Positions 1 to 7,902 of a DNA stretch of 64,000 bases are shown piece by piece. Origin of the DNA: Ruegeria arenilitoris (GTDB lineage: Bacteria; Pseudomonadota; Alphaproteobacteria; Rhodobacterales; Rhodobacteraceae); NCBI RefSeq assembly GCF_013035425.1, contig NZ_WQHX01000010.1, positions 1-64,000 on the forward strand. Direction: 5' to 3'. The notes beneath the pieces were generated by a model, which saw only the letters and a program-made list of their open reading frames with translations, was not told where the DNA came from and did not search any database. How positions within the stretch are numbered: position 1 is the stretch's first letter; each line of letters begins with the position of its first letter. The position numbers were made by a program, and so were the translations under genes.

Positions 1-187
1 AAATCACCAGATCGGGATCAATCTCGATTATCCGCTTAATCGCCTTGCCGACGCGAGGAGAATACACCACCGAACCGTAGCTGCCATTCAGATCCGATAT
101 GACGATGACATCCAACGCCGCCGCTTTACAGGCGAACAGAGCGGTCCAAATGAACGCCGCAATAAGGGCAGAACGGTTACGGGTCAT
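1..187 (-). CDS. Secreted metallophosphoesterase, N-terminal part (runs off the left edge)
   Basis: The reading frame starts at ATG 187 and stays open to the window edge. It encodes about 20 hydrophobic signal-peptide-like residues followed by DVIVISDLNGSYGS. The SDLNGSYGS stretch is the first metal-binding block (D-x-N in place of D-x-H) of calcineurin-like phosphoesterases of the DLNGxYGS type. It predicts a di-metal phosphatase or phosphodiesterase acting outside the cytoplasm. The start lies inside the last codons of the upstream gene (11-nt overlap), so the two are translationally coupled. Only about 62 residues are visible, so the later metal ligands cannot be checked. Confidence 0.75.
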   Translation of the reverse strand, partial: MTRNRSALIAAFIWTALFACKAAALDVIVISDLNGSYGSVVYSPRVGKAIKRIIEIDPDLVI

Positions 188-1610
188 TACAGTCTAATGC
201 CGCCACCTCGGTGTCGTTTCGCAAAAAGAATGCGACAGGGTTCAAGTCGAACATCAAATCACCACTAGAACAATTGTTCTGTAGGATGGACGTTGCCAAC
301 GCGGTGTTTTTCACAACTTGGGCAATCTGCCTATCTGACAACCCAAGGCTCTGCGACAACCAGTCATAAATAGCACCTTGTGTTTGAAGGTCACTATTCA
401 ACGCAACCAAGCGCTGGTACGTGCTTGGAGAGAAGTGCCGCATTTTCTCCAGCATTTGAGTGGATTTCGCGAAGTTGGCATACTCGACCCGCCCTCCAGC
501 ATCGTTGTCGTTTAGATTGCTGCGGCGGATCAATAATGCGTCGGCGGGAATATCTCCATCGTTTGGCTCATGGTGCTTGGCTTTCTTATGCTTCAGTTTT
601 CCGTCTTCGACCCAATACCAATAGGGTGTGAAGTCTATGTTTCCCACGCGGTCCTGCTGGCTAAAGATGAAATCGAGGAGAACAATCTCCGTAATTTCTT
701 GCATCCAAAATGTCATCTGTTGATCACTGACATCAGGACCGAGATCCTTGTTGATCTGCCGGTCCTTTCGGCCTTCTTTAACGCCCTCTTCAATAGCCTC
801 TGGCAGGGATTTTGAGGAACGCAAAGCCAAGAAAGCAGGCGTTTCCTGGAAATCACGGTTTTGGCCTTTCCCCCAACCAGACTTGCGGGTGCCGTTGATT
901 TCCGAGCCGTATCGATGCCCAGGACTATCAAGCAGTACACCGTATATTTGCGTTCGATCCGAGGTGAACAGATCATCGGTTGGTTGGTATGAGTTTGGGT
1001 CGGCATCCGCAGCTGCGAAGACCCGCCAGCCTTCATGGTTCATGCGCCCGCCATGAGAGCCGCCAGAAATCGCAAGGCCAGGCTCTGCGACCTCGGAAAA
1101 ATGCGTCTGGGCGTCCATGCTGCGCCAAACGGCGACTGGAACTTTGACAGTCGTGTCGAAGTACCTAGAAAAATGATAGTAAAGCAGCGACGAGGTGGAA
1201 AATGTTCCACTGGTGCCCTTTTGGTTCATGGTGGATTTGAATTTGGCTACCCTGTCCTTGGCCAGATCTTTCGCCGCCTTCCCCTCTTTGCAAGCGTTTC
1301 TCTCGAACTCAGAACGGTTCCCCGCGTAGGGCCCTTCCGAAATATCGTACACGGCCATACCTGGGCTGGTGCTCCAGGTTTTTGGGCAAATAGCAATTTC
1401 GGAGGCATAGAAATCGATCTCGCAATACGCGGTTTCTTCCTCAAGATCGCTTTTCTTATACTCGCCCGTTGGAACTTTTTCGATCCGAATACAGCGTTCA
1501 GTAGCGCCGTTGGGACTCTCAAATGTCGTGGCTTCACCTAGAACATCGTCGTTCGCCCACACGACGGTGGGTGCAATGAAAGCAAGTGACCACAGAAGAA
1601 TGAACTTCAT
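177..1610 (-). CDS. Secreted protein with kinase-like catalytic motifs
   Basis: 477 aa with a clear signal peptide (MKFILLWSLAFIAPTVVWA), so the protein acts in the periplasm or outside. I do not recognise a named family. Residues 313-324 read DFIFSQQDRVGN, which resembles the D-x(6)-D-R-x-x-N catalytic loop of HipA/Fam20-type kinases. Residues 367-372 (LNDNDAG) resemble the DxD/DND metal-binding block that follows in such kinases. K123 or K125 lies where a nucleotide-binding lysine could be. Several cysteines (C40, C63, C75, C107, C449, C474) suit an oxidising compartment. It sits 19 nt after the phosphatase-like gene and overlaps the metallophosphoesterase gene. The kinase-like fold is my inference; a non-catalytic secreted protein is the alternative. 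Confidence 0.7.
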   Translation of the reverse strand: MKFILLWSLAFIAPTVVWANDDVLGEATTFESPNGATERCIRIEKVPTGEYKKSDLEEETAYCEIDFYASEIAICPKTWSTSPGMAVYDISEGPYAGNRSEFERNACKEGKAAKDLAKDRVAKFKSTMNQKGTSGTFSTSSLLYYHFSRYFDTTVKVPVAVWRSMDAQTHFSEVAEPGLAISGGSHGGRMNHEGWRVFAAADADPNSYQPTDDLFTSDRTQIYGVLLDSPGHRYGSEINGTRKSGWGKGQNRDFQETPAFLALRSSKSLPEAIEEGVKEGRKDRQINKDLGPDVSDQQMTFWMQEITEIVLLDFIFSQQDRVGNIDFTPYWYWVEDGKLKHKKAKHHEPNDGDIPADALLIRRSNLNDNDAGGRVEYANFAKSTQMLEKMRHFSPSTYQRLVALNSDLQTQGAIYDWLSQSLGLSDRQIAQVVKNTALATSILQNNCSSGDLMFDLNPVAFFLRNDTEVAALDCNDP

Positions 1611-1629
1611 TTGGATAGTCCTCCCGATA

Positions 1630-2274
1630 TCATTTGGGGCAAATCGCTGCCTGTTGTTCGGCGGAAATCTTCAAATTGGGGTCGACACTGAAGTTGGCGA
1701 ATTTTGAGTCAATCCACTGGTCACACCCGCCTGAACACGGGGCCCCGTTTCGGGCATCATTCCAATATGCCTTGGCCCTGTCTTCCGTCCAACCGCAAAA
1801 CTGAACGAGCGCCATTGCCGACAATGCCCCTGAGGAATGAACGCCCCACATGCAGTGCACCAGAACAGGGCCTTTTCCAGGGTTTTCAATCACCTCGTGT
1901 ATGGACGCCATGACAGCACTGGGTCGGGAGGATCTGGCGCCTTGATAATCAAAGGATCCGTTTCCGCAACTGGTGCGACCGTATTGAGTGTTTTTGCCGA
2001 AGTCCGCATAAAACCCGGTTGAAAACCCCTCATCGCACAGGGTTTCGCGCTGAACTTTACTCAGACCCGTTCGATCCTTGTCACCGCCTTTGAAGCCAGA
2101 GCGATACAAAACTCCGCTCAAGACCGGGCGAAAGAAAGCGACGCCATCAACACCTCCGTCGCCACCCTTTGAAAGCATTTGACTGTTGCTTGGGCCACCG
2201 TTTCGACTGGTCACGTCAGAATTCGCCGCGGTTGCCAGAACACCAATGAATATGAGGGACGTCAAAAACCGCAT
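1630..2274 (-). CDS. Secreted cysteine-phosphatase-like protein with degenerate P-loop
   Basis: 214 aa with a signal peptide (MRFLTSLIFIGVLATAANS). The protein has the dual-specificity/tyrosine phosphatase outline: FRPVLSGVLYRSG near residue 50 and the nucleophile block VLVHCMWGVHSSG at 138-149. In active enzymes the loop is H-C-x5-R. Here C141 and G144 are kept, but the arginine position (147) is serine, with H146 beside it. Activity may therefore be altered or lost, or this may be a related family that uses HCxxGxHxSG. It is the first gene of a three-gene secreted set (phosphatase-like, kinase-like, phosphoesterase). The start is supported by the signal peptide and a GGAG-type site. Confidence 0.75.
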   Translation of the reverse strand: MRFLTSLIFIGVLATAANSDVTSRNGGPSNSQMLSKGGDGGVDGVAFFRPVLSGVLYRSGFKGGDKDRTGLSKVQRETLCDEGFSTGFYADFGKNTQYGRTSCGNGSFDYQGARSSRPSAVMASIHEVIENPGKGPVLVHCMWGVHSSGALSAMALVQFCGWTEDRAKAYWNDARNGAPCSGGCDQWIDSKFANFSVDPNLKISAEQQAAICPK

Positions 2275-2394
2275 GCCAGCTCCTTTCTATTTTTCAGCCT
2301 GTTATGCTCAAACTCTTCCCACTTTGTAATCTATTGGAGCGGCTCATTCTCAGCAGCCGTATCAAGTGCGAGATAGACTTTCCGACCTGAAGCT

Positions 2395-2568
2395 TTAAAT
2401 CGGCCACACCAGGTTGATGATAAAGACGACCACGAAGTAGGCCAGAAAAACTTTCCAGTTCAATTGGTGTTTGTTTTCTTCGTTGATCACGCCGGCCGAC
2501 TTCAATGCCAGGTTTGTTACAATTAGAGCGACGATGGTGACCGCCGCATGTGCCAAGTCGAAATGCAA
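2395..2568 (-). CDS. Small inner-membrane protein
   Basis: About 57 aa with two hydrophobic helices (AAVTIVALIVTNLALKSAGV, and VFLAYFVVVFIINLVW at the extreme C-terminus) joined by a charged loop (NEENKHQ). I chose the TTG at 2568 because GGGAG lies 7 nt upstream. An alternative GTG at 2622 would overlap the upstream lipoprotein stop by 11 nt. No family recognised. The two-helix layout and the position directly after a lipoprotein gene suggest a small envelope protein. Confidence 0.5.
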   Translation of the reverse strand: MHFDLAHAAVTIVALIVTNLALKSAGVINEENKHQLNWKVFLAYFVVVFIINLVWPI

Positions 2569-2611
2569 ACTAAAGCTCCCTTTTGCAGATGTTTGATTTA
2601 TGAAAAATGTG

Positions 2612-2917
2612 TCAGCAGTCACCTGATGGCAGCATAGTTACATCTGAGTACCTTCCCTCAGACGTCGTGATCCGAGCACATGCACCAGTATCCTTGTTAA
2701 ACCAGTACGAGGTCAGCCCTTCGCTGCGGACGAGTTCAAATCCGAGACTCTGGATGCCCATTTCAGCTTGGCCCGCTCTTGCCCCTTCAAATGACGAAAG
2801 ATCGCTAGAGCTGCCCACAGTTGGTGCACTTGAATCCACTGATCCACCACTGTCGTCGCATGCTGCAAGCGCAGTAATACACGCTGTGCCGATCACCAAT
2901 AGGACCTTGGGTTTCAT
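2612..2917 (-). CDS. Small lipoprotein
   Basis: 101 aa starting at ATG 2917, behind a GAGGG ribosome site. The N-terminus has a lipoprotein signal peptide ending in the lipobox LAAC (Cys at residue 20), followed by DD, a Ser-rich linker, and a compact domain with a C-terminal cysteine pair (TGAC...SGDC). An in-frame start 18 codons further up lacks a ribosome site and would bury the signal peptide. The +2 Asp after the lipobox Cys would favour inner-membrane retention by the E. coli rule. Function unknown. Confidence 0.75.
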   Translation of the reverse strand: MKPKVLLVIGTACITALAACDDSGGSVDSSAPTVGSSSDLSSFEGARAGQAEMGIQSLGFELVRSEGLTSYWFNKDTGACARITTSEGRYSDVTMLPSGDC

Positions 2918-2971
2918 CTGTTTTTCCCTCGCTTTTTTTGGACTAGCGTTCAAGGGTTTCTGATTGATCAC

Positions 2972-3586
2972 CTATTCAATTCCGAAAATGACGTTGTAGT
3001 CGACTGAAGAGTTGCTGCGATTGATAACCTCCACAACATGATCACCAGATTGCCAAAGCTGTCCTCGATACTCCTTGTCCGCCGACATCAACCCCAACAG
3101 TTCAGAACCATCGGGGTTGCGAATAACGTAGTCCAAGGAGCCATTTCGCGGAGCAACGCGGACGTAAAGAAACTGTTCGTTCTTTGCACCGAGAAGGTAT
3201 TGCTGCGACGCTCCGGGCGCGAGTTGGCCGACAAGTTCGGCGCCAGTGGAGCCGGCATCAAATTTGACACGCTGGCTACCAGTAGTACCGGCGGCACCTG
3301 CCATGGCGCCACCGCCATCATCCATCGCCTCGACAACCGACATCTCTCCAATGCTGCCATCCTTGTACGCGATGCAGCGCCAAAGTGTTCCGCCTGCGTC
3401 ACGTAACATGACGAGCGTACCCGCTTCTGAGAACTCTGAGCTTTCAATCGTTCCTGATTGACCGTCTGGTCCTCCAACCTGCCGTAATTGGTCGATACAC
3501 GCGTCATCGGCTTCTGACATTGCAAAAGCAGCTGTGCTCGCGATTGCGAACATGGGTGTGAGGAGCTTGAGTAAAACGAGTTTCAT
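2972..3586 (-). CDS. Secreted two-domain protein, C-terminal half resembling g-type lysozyme inhibitors
   Basis: 204 aa from ATG 3586 (CAGGGA site), with a signal peptide ending near AFA. Residues 27-90 form a small domain with a cysteine pair (C30, C71) and the block SEFSEAGTLV...LWRCIAYKDG. The same domain occurs in the lipoprotein at 4306-4605. Residues 105-204 (RVKFDAGSTGAELVGQL..., YVIRNPDGSELL, GDHVVEVINRS) resemble the beta-sandwich proteins annotated as inhibitors of g-type lysozyme. The protein is probably periplasmic. The second assignment rests on pattern similarity only. Confidence 0.7.
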   Translation of the reverse strand: MKLVLLKLLTPMFAIASTAAFAMSEADDACIDQLRQVGGPDGQSGTIESSEFSEAGTLVMLRDAGGTLWRCIAYKDGSIGEMSVVEAMDDGGGAMAGAAGTTGSQRVKFDAGSTGAELVGQLAPGASQQYLLGAKNEQFLYVRVAPRNGSLDYVIRNPDGSELLGLMSADKEYRGQLWQSGDHVVEVINRSNSSVDYNVIFGIE

Positions 3587-3641
3587 CAGATGGTTCCCTG
3601 TTGGCTTGTCCTTACAGATTTGTTCCTTAAAAAGCGGAACC

Positions 3642-3941
3642 TCACTTCGCTTCTCGTAACTTTGACAGAAATTCATCGCATGCCTGTGCGCTGCCGACGA
3701 TCTCATCTGTTGTTTCAATTCCTTGCAGTGACGCCATCTCGGAATTAACGCGATTGAGGATCTGATCCGCTTGCTCGGCGGTGATCAGGTTCTCTGCTTG
3801 TGCTCCTTTCAATGTGGTGCAGACACCGGCGGACAAGCCTGTCGCAACGCCGACACCCACCGCGGCCCCGCCACCCAAGGTCATCGCCCCAACCACGCCG
3901 AGGACGAGCCCGATCACAATACCCAAGATCACTTTTCCCAT
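3642..3941 (-). CDS. Small secreted or membrane-anchored hypothetical protein
   Basis: 99 aa from ATG 3941, preceded by GGGAGG. The first 38 residues are a glycine- and valine-rich hydrophobic segment (MGKVILGIVIGLVLGVVGAMTLGGG...) that could be a long signal or a membrane anchor. A mostly helical domain with two cysteines (C40, C88) follows. A longer in-frame start exists but has no ribosome site. No family recognised. It lies in the same-strand run of envelope genes between 1 and 4.6 kb. Confidence 0.6.
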   Translation of the reverse strand: MGKVILGIVIGLVLGVVGAMTLGGGAAVGVGVATGLSAGVCTTLKGAQAENLITAEQADQILNRVNSEMASLQGIETTDEIVGSAQACDEFLSKLREAK

Positions 3942-3979
3942 GTTTTCCTCCCTTTTGGTGAGAAAGAGTTCAGCCTTCA

Positions 3980-4243
3980 CTACTGGCGCAAACCGCGTAA
4001 CCATCTGCAAATCAAGACCAGCGCCAACAGGTTGAGCATCGGTGCAAGCGCCGCGAACCACGGTTTGGCCGACTCCGAGATCAAGTCCGCTACAAGTATC
4101 CAAGGTAGTCCCAACGGCAGAAGGAACACCCCGGACAAAGGGTCTCTTTCCTGTCCCAACCAGCCAAATGTGCCCGTCAAGAATGCAATCAACGCCAACA
4201 GGTACAGGATAGCGAACAAGATGGTGGCTATTCTACAAACCAA
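3980..4243 (-). CDS. Small membrane protein
   Basis: 87 aa, apparently from a TTG start at 4243. Three hydrophobic segments are visible (IATILFAILYLLALIAFLTG, LSGVFLLPLGLPWILVADLI, FAALAPMLNLLALVLIC), followed by a basic C-terminus. The composition is that of a real inner-membrane protein rather than a shadow frame. It lies 38 nt upstream of the next small gene. The start codon is uncertain because the ribosome site is weak. No function assigned. Confidence 0.5.
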   Translation of the reverse strand: MVCRIATILFAILYLLALIAFLTGTFGWLGQERDPLSGVFLLPLGLPWILVADLISESAKPWFAALAPMLNLLALVLICRWLRGLRQ

Positions 4244-4305
4244 GTCGAGCTTTCCAAAGAGCGAGCCAGTGCTGCACAGCCGTGCTCAGCTACGCACCAA
4301 ACTGG

Positions 4306-4605
4306 TCACAATGCGCCTTCGTCGCCCAGGAACTCGATACCAGCTGTCGTGCCATCACTGTAAGCAATGCAATTCCAAGGAGCACGATCCTCGCCAACGC
4401 CTACGGTGACCTGTGTCCCCGCCTCGCTAAACGCGGATGAGAGCACCACGACTTGCGAATTGTTCGTTGTGCTGGCTACATCTCGCAAACACGCCTGCTG
4501 AGCGGGTGTGAGTTCGGCGGACGCACTGGATGTACTCGTATCGTCACAGGCCGCAAGCAGTGCGAAACAAGTTGCGCCCGCAGTCATCACCATCTTTTTA
4601 GACAT
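4306..4605 (-). CDS. Small lipoprotein sharing the FSEAG cysteine-pair domain
   Basis: 99 aa behind a strong GAGGGAGAAGAA site. Lipobox LAAC with the lipidated cysteine at residue 20, then DD and a Ser/Thr linker. The domain at 34-99 (QQACLRDV..., VLSSAFSEAGTQVTV, APWNCIAYSDG) matches residues 27-85 of the secreted protein at 2972-3586, including the cysteine pair (C39, C79). The two look like paralogous domains, one lipid-anchored and one fused to a lysozyme-inhibitor-like domain. Function unknown. Confidence 0.7.
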   Translation of the reverse strand: MSKKMVMTAGATCFALLAACDDTSTSSASAELTPAQQACLRDVASTTNNSQVVVLSSAFSEAGTQVTVGVGEDRAPWNCIAYSDGTTAGIEFLGDEGAL

Positions 4606-5171
4606 TTTCTTCTCCCTCTGGTTCCGTTGAAATTAGTGAAATTGGATGGCTTGTTGGAAGTTCTCGCGTCAGAGCAGGCTATGAAACATACTTCGGCCCA
4701 GTAACTTCCCTTCCCAACAACTTGTCGCGGGGGGGTGGCGGGCGGAGCGATATTACTTTGACAACCGAGACCGCCGACAACGTGTGAAGGCTGAATGACG
4801 ACAATGGCAGAAGCTCGAGCGAATTCTGGAGGGAGGCAGAGTACACTAAGTATAAGCATCGCGTCCTCCCAACGCTCAATTGTTGTAAAGTGACTTCCGA
4901 CCGCCAGCACTCACTCCAGCAGTCTGAAGGGCCCGACAAATCGGGCGACAGCGACAACAACGGAGGTAAATAAAGTTATGTCGAATTCGCATGTTTGAAT
5001 CTAATTTTTCATAAATCAATATTTTTTTCGCGCGTAAAATTCTTTACGCTCTCGTGCGATAGGCTTCTGCTTTCAAACAAAAAGGTAAGTGGGAGCATCC
5101 GTAGGGGCGAGTGCGTTCTCCTGAGCGGCGAAGCGTTTGAGGCCGCAAAGAAAGTAAGAATGGAGTGAAAT
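4606..5171. other. Intergenic region between divergent envelope genes
   Basis: No convincing gene on either strand; the small frames here lack ribosome sites and recognisable sequence. It must carry the promoters of the leftward 4605 gene and the rightward 5172 gene. It contains a G-run near 4730 and an inverted repeat at 5032-5049 (GCGTAAA, 4-nt spacer, TTTACGC) behind an A/T-rich tract, a candidate operator or RNA hairpin upstream of the DUF805 gene. Confidence 0.5.
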
Positions 5172-5687
5172 ATGGGATTTGGTGAGGCAGTTAAAACGTG
5201 TTTCTCGAAATACTTCCAGTTCTCCGGTCGGGCTATGCGCTCAGAATACTGGTGGTTCTTCTTGTTTGTGGTTCTCGTGAGTGCTGCTTTAGCTGTGGTG
5301 GATACAATCGTATTCGGGACCAACCCCGAAACAGGGCAAGGATCTCGGGTTCTGTCCTCTGTTTTCCAACTGGCCGTTCTCATACCAATGCTGGCCGCCG
5401 GTTGGCGGAGGTTGCATGATACAGGGCGACCTGGCTGGTACTTGCTGCTGCCGATGGCGCTCAGCATTACAACGCTTTTTGTTATGCTGGGCGGCGTAGC
5501 GTTCTTCTCGGTATTGGAGCAAGGGGCCGAAGACCCCGATACATTGCGAGGACCCGCGGCAGTTCTGGGCGTGACCGGTATTGTCGTTGTCTCAATTCTT
5601 CAATTGGTTCTGTCCATCCTGATGATCTGGTGGCTGACACGACCTTCGCAAGAAGGCGCAAACGAATACGGCGCACCTGTTTCCTAG
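5172..5687 (+). CDS. DUF805 family inner-membrane protein
   Basis: 171 aa behind a GGAG site. It has the DUF805 hallmarks: the N-terminal YFQFSGRAMRSEYWW block, the mid-protein RRLHDTGRPGWYLL block, and a C-terminal tail ending NEYGAP. Four hydrophobic segments (about residues 28-48, 65-77, 88-115 and 130-155) span the membrane. DUF805 proteins are small bacterial membrane proteins of unknown function. An insertion between the third and fourth helices (EQGAEDPDTLRGP) makes this one slightly longer than usual. Confidence 0.85.
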   Translation: MGFGEAVKTCFSKYFQFSGRAMRSEYWWFFLFVVLVSAALAVVDTIVFGTNPETGQGSRVLSSVFQLAVLIPMLAAGWRRLHDTGRPGWYLLLPMALSITTLFVMLGGVAFFSVLEQGAEDPDTLRGPAAVLGVTGIVVVSILQLVLSILMIWWLTRPSQEGANEYGAPVS

Positions 5688-5761
5688 CCTTGTTGTCTGG
5701 GTAACGGGCCGGAATCTCTGGCTGAATGACAGTGCGAACTACAACACCATGGAGAGAGAAA

Positions 5762-6532
5762 ATGAGTTTCAAAACGATTTCCATTGGAACGCTGATGATG
5801 GTTATGGCGACCACAGCATCAGCGGAGTGGTCGTTCAACTCTGGGCCTAATCCCAATGCTTTTATTCAAACCGGAAACATGACCCTAGAACTTCAGTGCA
5901 ACCGTATCCGTTTTGCTCCGGCTGGATACGAGGACAGCCAGGACATTGTTCAGAAGCAAGGGCTTTCCATTCGTTTTTTGAAGAACGGCACCACCGAAGT
6001 TGGGGCATTTCAGGTTGGCGCGGAAAACGCTGCCGTGCAGATCGTCGACAATTATCCCGTCGAGGTCAGTTTCAATAATCAAGAGGACTATAGTTTTGTA
6101 CTGGACCAGCTTGCGGCCAATGCATCGGTTAATCTGTCGATGATTGATCAAGAGGTCAGCTACGGAATCTTTGACTTGAAAGGTTCAAGCGCGGCAATTC
6201 GGTCCCTTCTTTCTGCATGCGGTTCAGATACTAGCCAGGAGGCCTCATACGAAGCACCCGAAGGTATCGTTTATTGTGGTGGCGGGGCTATAAAACGCGT
6301 GATCGAACCCGTAATTTTGGACAGCCCGGAGGGAGAGTGGGACGCACGAGTAACGGTCAACGGCGAGTCGATTAGAGCCATGACGGCCTACAGTTACTTC
6401 GGAAACTCTGAGCCGCCGGCCGGATTTGTCGTCGCCCTCCTTGGGGAAGACAGGTCCGAGTTTCTGATTTTTAGCGATGGCTCGTCAAACTGGCTGGAAT
6501 ACGGGGACTACAGATATGATCAGTGCAATTGA
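5762..6532 (+). CDS. Secreted hypothetical protein
   Basis: 256 aa from ATG 5762 with a GGAGAGAG site and a signal peptide (MSFKTISIGTLMMVMATTASA). The mature part is beta-rich with three cysteines. It splits into an N-terminal half (about 22-160) and a C-terminal half that starts after a YCGGGAIKRV block. An ATG twelve codons upstream is less likely because it precedes the ribosome site. The next gene begins inside its last codons. No family recognised. Confidence 0.7.
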   Translation: MSFKTISIGTLMMVMATTASAEWSFNSGPNPNAFIQTGNMTLELQCNRIRFAPAGYEDSQDIVQKQGLSIRFLKNGTTEVGAFQVGAENAAVQIVDNYPVEVSFNNQEDYSFVLDQLAANASVNLSMIDQEVSYGIFDLKGSSAAIRSLLSACGSDTSQEASYEAPEGIVYCGGGAIKRVIEPVILDSPEGEWDARVTVNGESIRAMTAYSYFGNSEPPAGFVVALLGEDRSEFLIFSDGSSNWLEYGDYRYDQCN

Positions 6533-7052
6533 TGCCACCCTCCAACCGGCTTCCCAAAGAGTGCGCCTGTTGAAAGGGTTGGTTTTCGGGATTGTGCTGG
6601 TTTCGAGCCTAGTTTGGACCTCACCAGCTGTCGCGGCTGATGTTTCGCAACTTCCAACCAGTTTGCGGGCTAAGGTTGATCTGGCAGCACAGGCCTGCGC
6701 AGAGTTCAACGACGGTCAGTTTGACTTAGATTGGGGTGCGGTTGAGAGGGTCGATCTCGACGGAGATCTACAACCCGACTGGGTTCTGAATGAATCTGGT
6801 TTCGCGTGTTCGAGCGCCGCATCTCTTTATTGCGGAACTGGCGGATGCATATCGCACTTCTTGATTGAAGAGGAAGTTCACTCCTTGCTCAATCGAGGCT
6901 GGACGGTCGTCGAATTCGGGCGTCAACGCATTGTCCTTGCAGATGTCCACGGAACTAATTGTGACGGAATAAACCCGACGCTTTGCGCAACAGCCAGTGT
7001 TTGGGATGCGGAAGCAAAGACGTGGCGCTCGTCTGCTGGTGATTGGGAGTAA
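6516..7052 (+). CDS. Secreted hypothetical protein, translationally coupled
   Basis: 178 aa from ATG 6516, overlapping the upstream gene by 17 nt and using GGGGA as ribosome site. A hydrophobic signal (LVFGIVLVSSLVWTSPAVAA) precedes a domain containing ERVDLDGDLQPDWVL, an FG-GAP-like D-x-D-x-D acidic loop, and a CGTGGC cysteine block. The late NCDGINPTLCATASVWD block holds another cysteine pair. It is probably a disulfide-containing periplasmic protein. The Asp-rich loop suggests calcium binding, which is an inference. Confidence 0.7.
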   Translation: MISAIDATLQPASQRVRLLKGLVFGIVLVSSLVWTSPAVAADVSQLPTSLRAKVDLAAQACAEFNDGQFDLDWGAVERVDLDGDLQPDWVLNESGFACSSAASLYCGTGGCISHFLIEEEVHSLLNRGWTVVEFGRQRIVLADVHGTNCDGINPTLCATASVWDAEAKTWRSSAGDWE

Positions 7053-7479
7053 ACTGTAATTGGGCACCGCAGATAAGCCTGAGAGCCTGTATGTTCGATG
7101 GTTCCTCAGTGGCATGCAAACCTGTGGGCAAACTTCCAAGCTTTTCTTTTATGAAATCAATGTCAGAAACGCAGCGTTATGAGCGCACCTAGATCCGGTC
7201 TCGGAAATTGCAACGTCTTGTTACGAACGTCCGCTTTTGACTGACAGCGGTCCTCTGGAGTAAAATGCAAATGACTGCAAAGTCCGCAAGCCGGTCGTAG
7301 CCAAGATTTGGGAGAGCGACCGCTTTTGGTGAAAGCGGTCGTTCCTGTTCGAAACTCAGAGTTTTCGGGGGTGAATGTCCGCTCAAAGCCCCTAAGCAGT
7401 CATCTGACATAAAGACTCAGATTACCGCTACGAGCCCAAAGCCGACAGTGTTTGCATAAGACCTCGTTAGACCTCGTTG
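7053..7479. other. Intergenic region with hairpin and degenerate repeats
   Basis: No gene seen. Downstream of the 6516-7052 gene lies a perfect inverted repeat at 7317-7341 (CGACCGCTTT, 5-nt loop, AAAGCGGTCG). A weaker similar stem is near 7232-7256, and a copy of the motif GCGGACATT lies on the minus strand near 7367-7390. The last is related to the dispersed intergenic repeats described elsewhere. No T-run follows the stem, so it is not a clear intrinsic terminator. Confidence 0.5.
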
Positions 7480-7902
7480 TCAGTTCAATGAGCTAGAGTA
7501 GGATTTGGTCAGGCATCCTGTTTTTGCATCAAACTCAAGACCACCATACGTGTCGGGAGCTACCAATTCGGCGCGACTGAAGGATGCACAAACGCGGTAT
7601 CGATTGTCGCTAATTTTTTCATAATGGTAGGGTAAATCCGTAAATGGATCGATCAAACGGATTGTATTGAGACCCTCAGAGCAGGTTTCGTCTTCGGCAA
7701 GGCTGTCAGGCAAAGTTTGATCAGCTTCGCCAGCAAGGCAAGGTACGTAGCTACGCGCGATCCTGGTAATATCTTCAGCTCTTACCCTGTCTTGCTTTTC
7801 GAGACGGCCGGCTTCCGGTCCGCCGGTCACTGCTAGACCAAGCACAATTGCAGTTAGTATTAACGCTCCAAGTATTATTGGAGCGACTTGACTACGCTGC
7901 AT
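7480..7902 (-). CDS. Pseudopilin-like single-span membrane protein
   Basis: 140 aa from ATG 7902 (GGAG 9 nt upstream); the start overlaps the upstream DUF5671 gene by 11 nt. One N-terminal transmembrane helix (IILGALILTAIVLGLAV) precedes a soluble domain with the pattern DRVRAEDITRIARSYV ... LPDSLAED ... DPFTDLPYHYEKISDNRYRVCASF. This resembles the type II secretion pseudopilin-like domain (DLxxI..aI..Y, LPxSL, DPxTgxPYeY, YxLCA.F). There is no prepilin-peptidase motif, so it probably stays as a membrane-anchored protein. Confidence 0.7.
   Translation of the reverse strand: MQRSQVAPIILGALILTAIVLGLAVTGGPEAGRLEKQDRVRAEDITRIARSYVPCLAGEADQTLPDSLAEDETCSEGLNTIRLIDPFTDLPYHYEKISDNRYRVCASFSRAELVAPDTYGGLEFDAKTGCLTKSYSSSLN

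Noticed and set aside
7317..7341. Perfect 10-bp-arm hairpin as a Rho-independent terminator
   Set aside because: It lies 265 bp after the nearest stop and is not followed by a T-run on either strand; recorded only as an inverted repeat.
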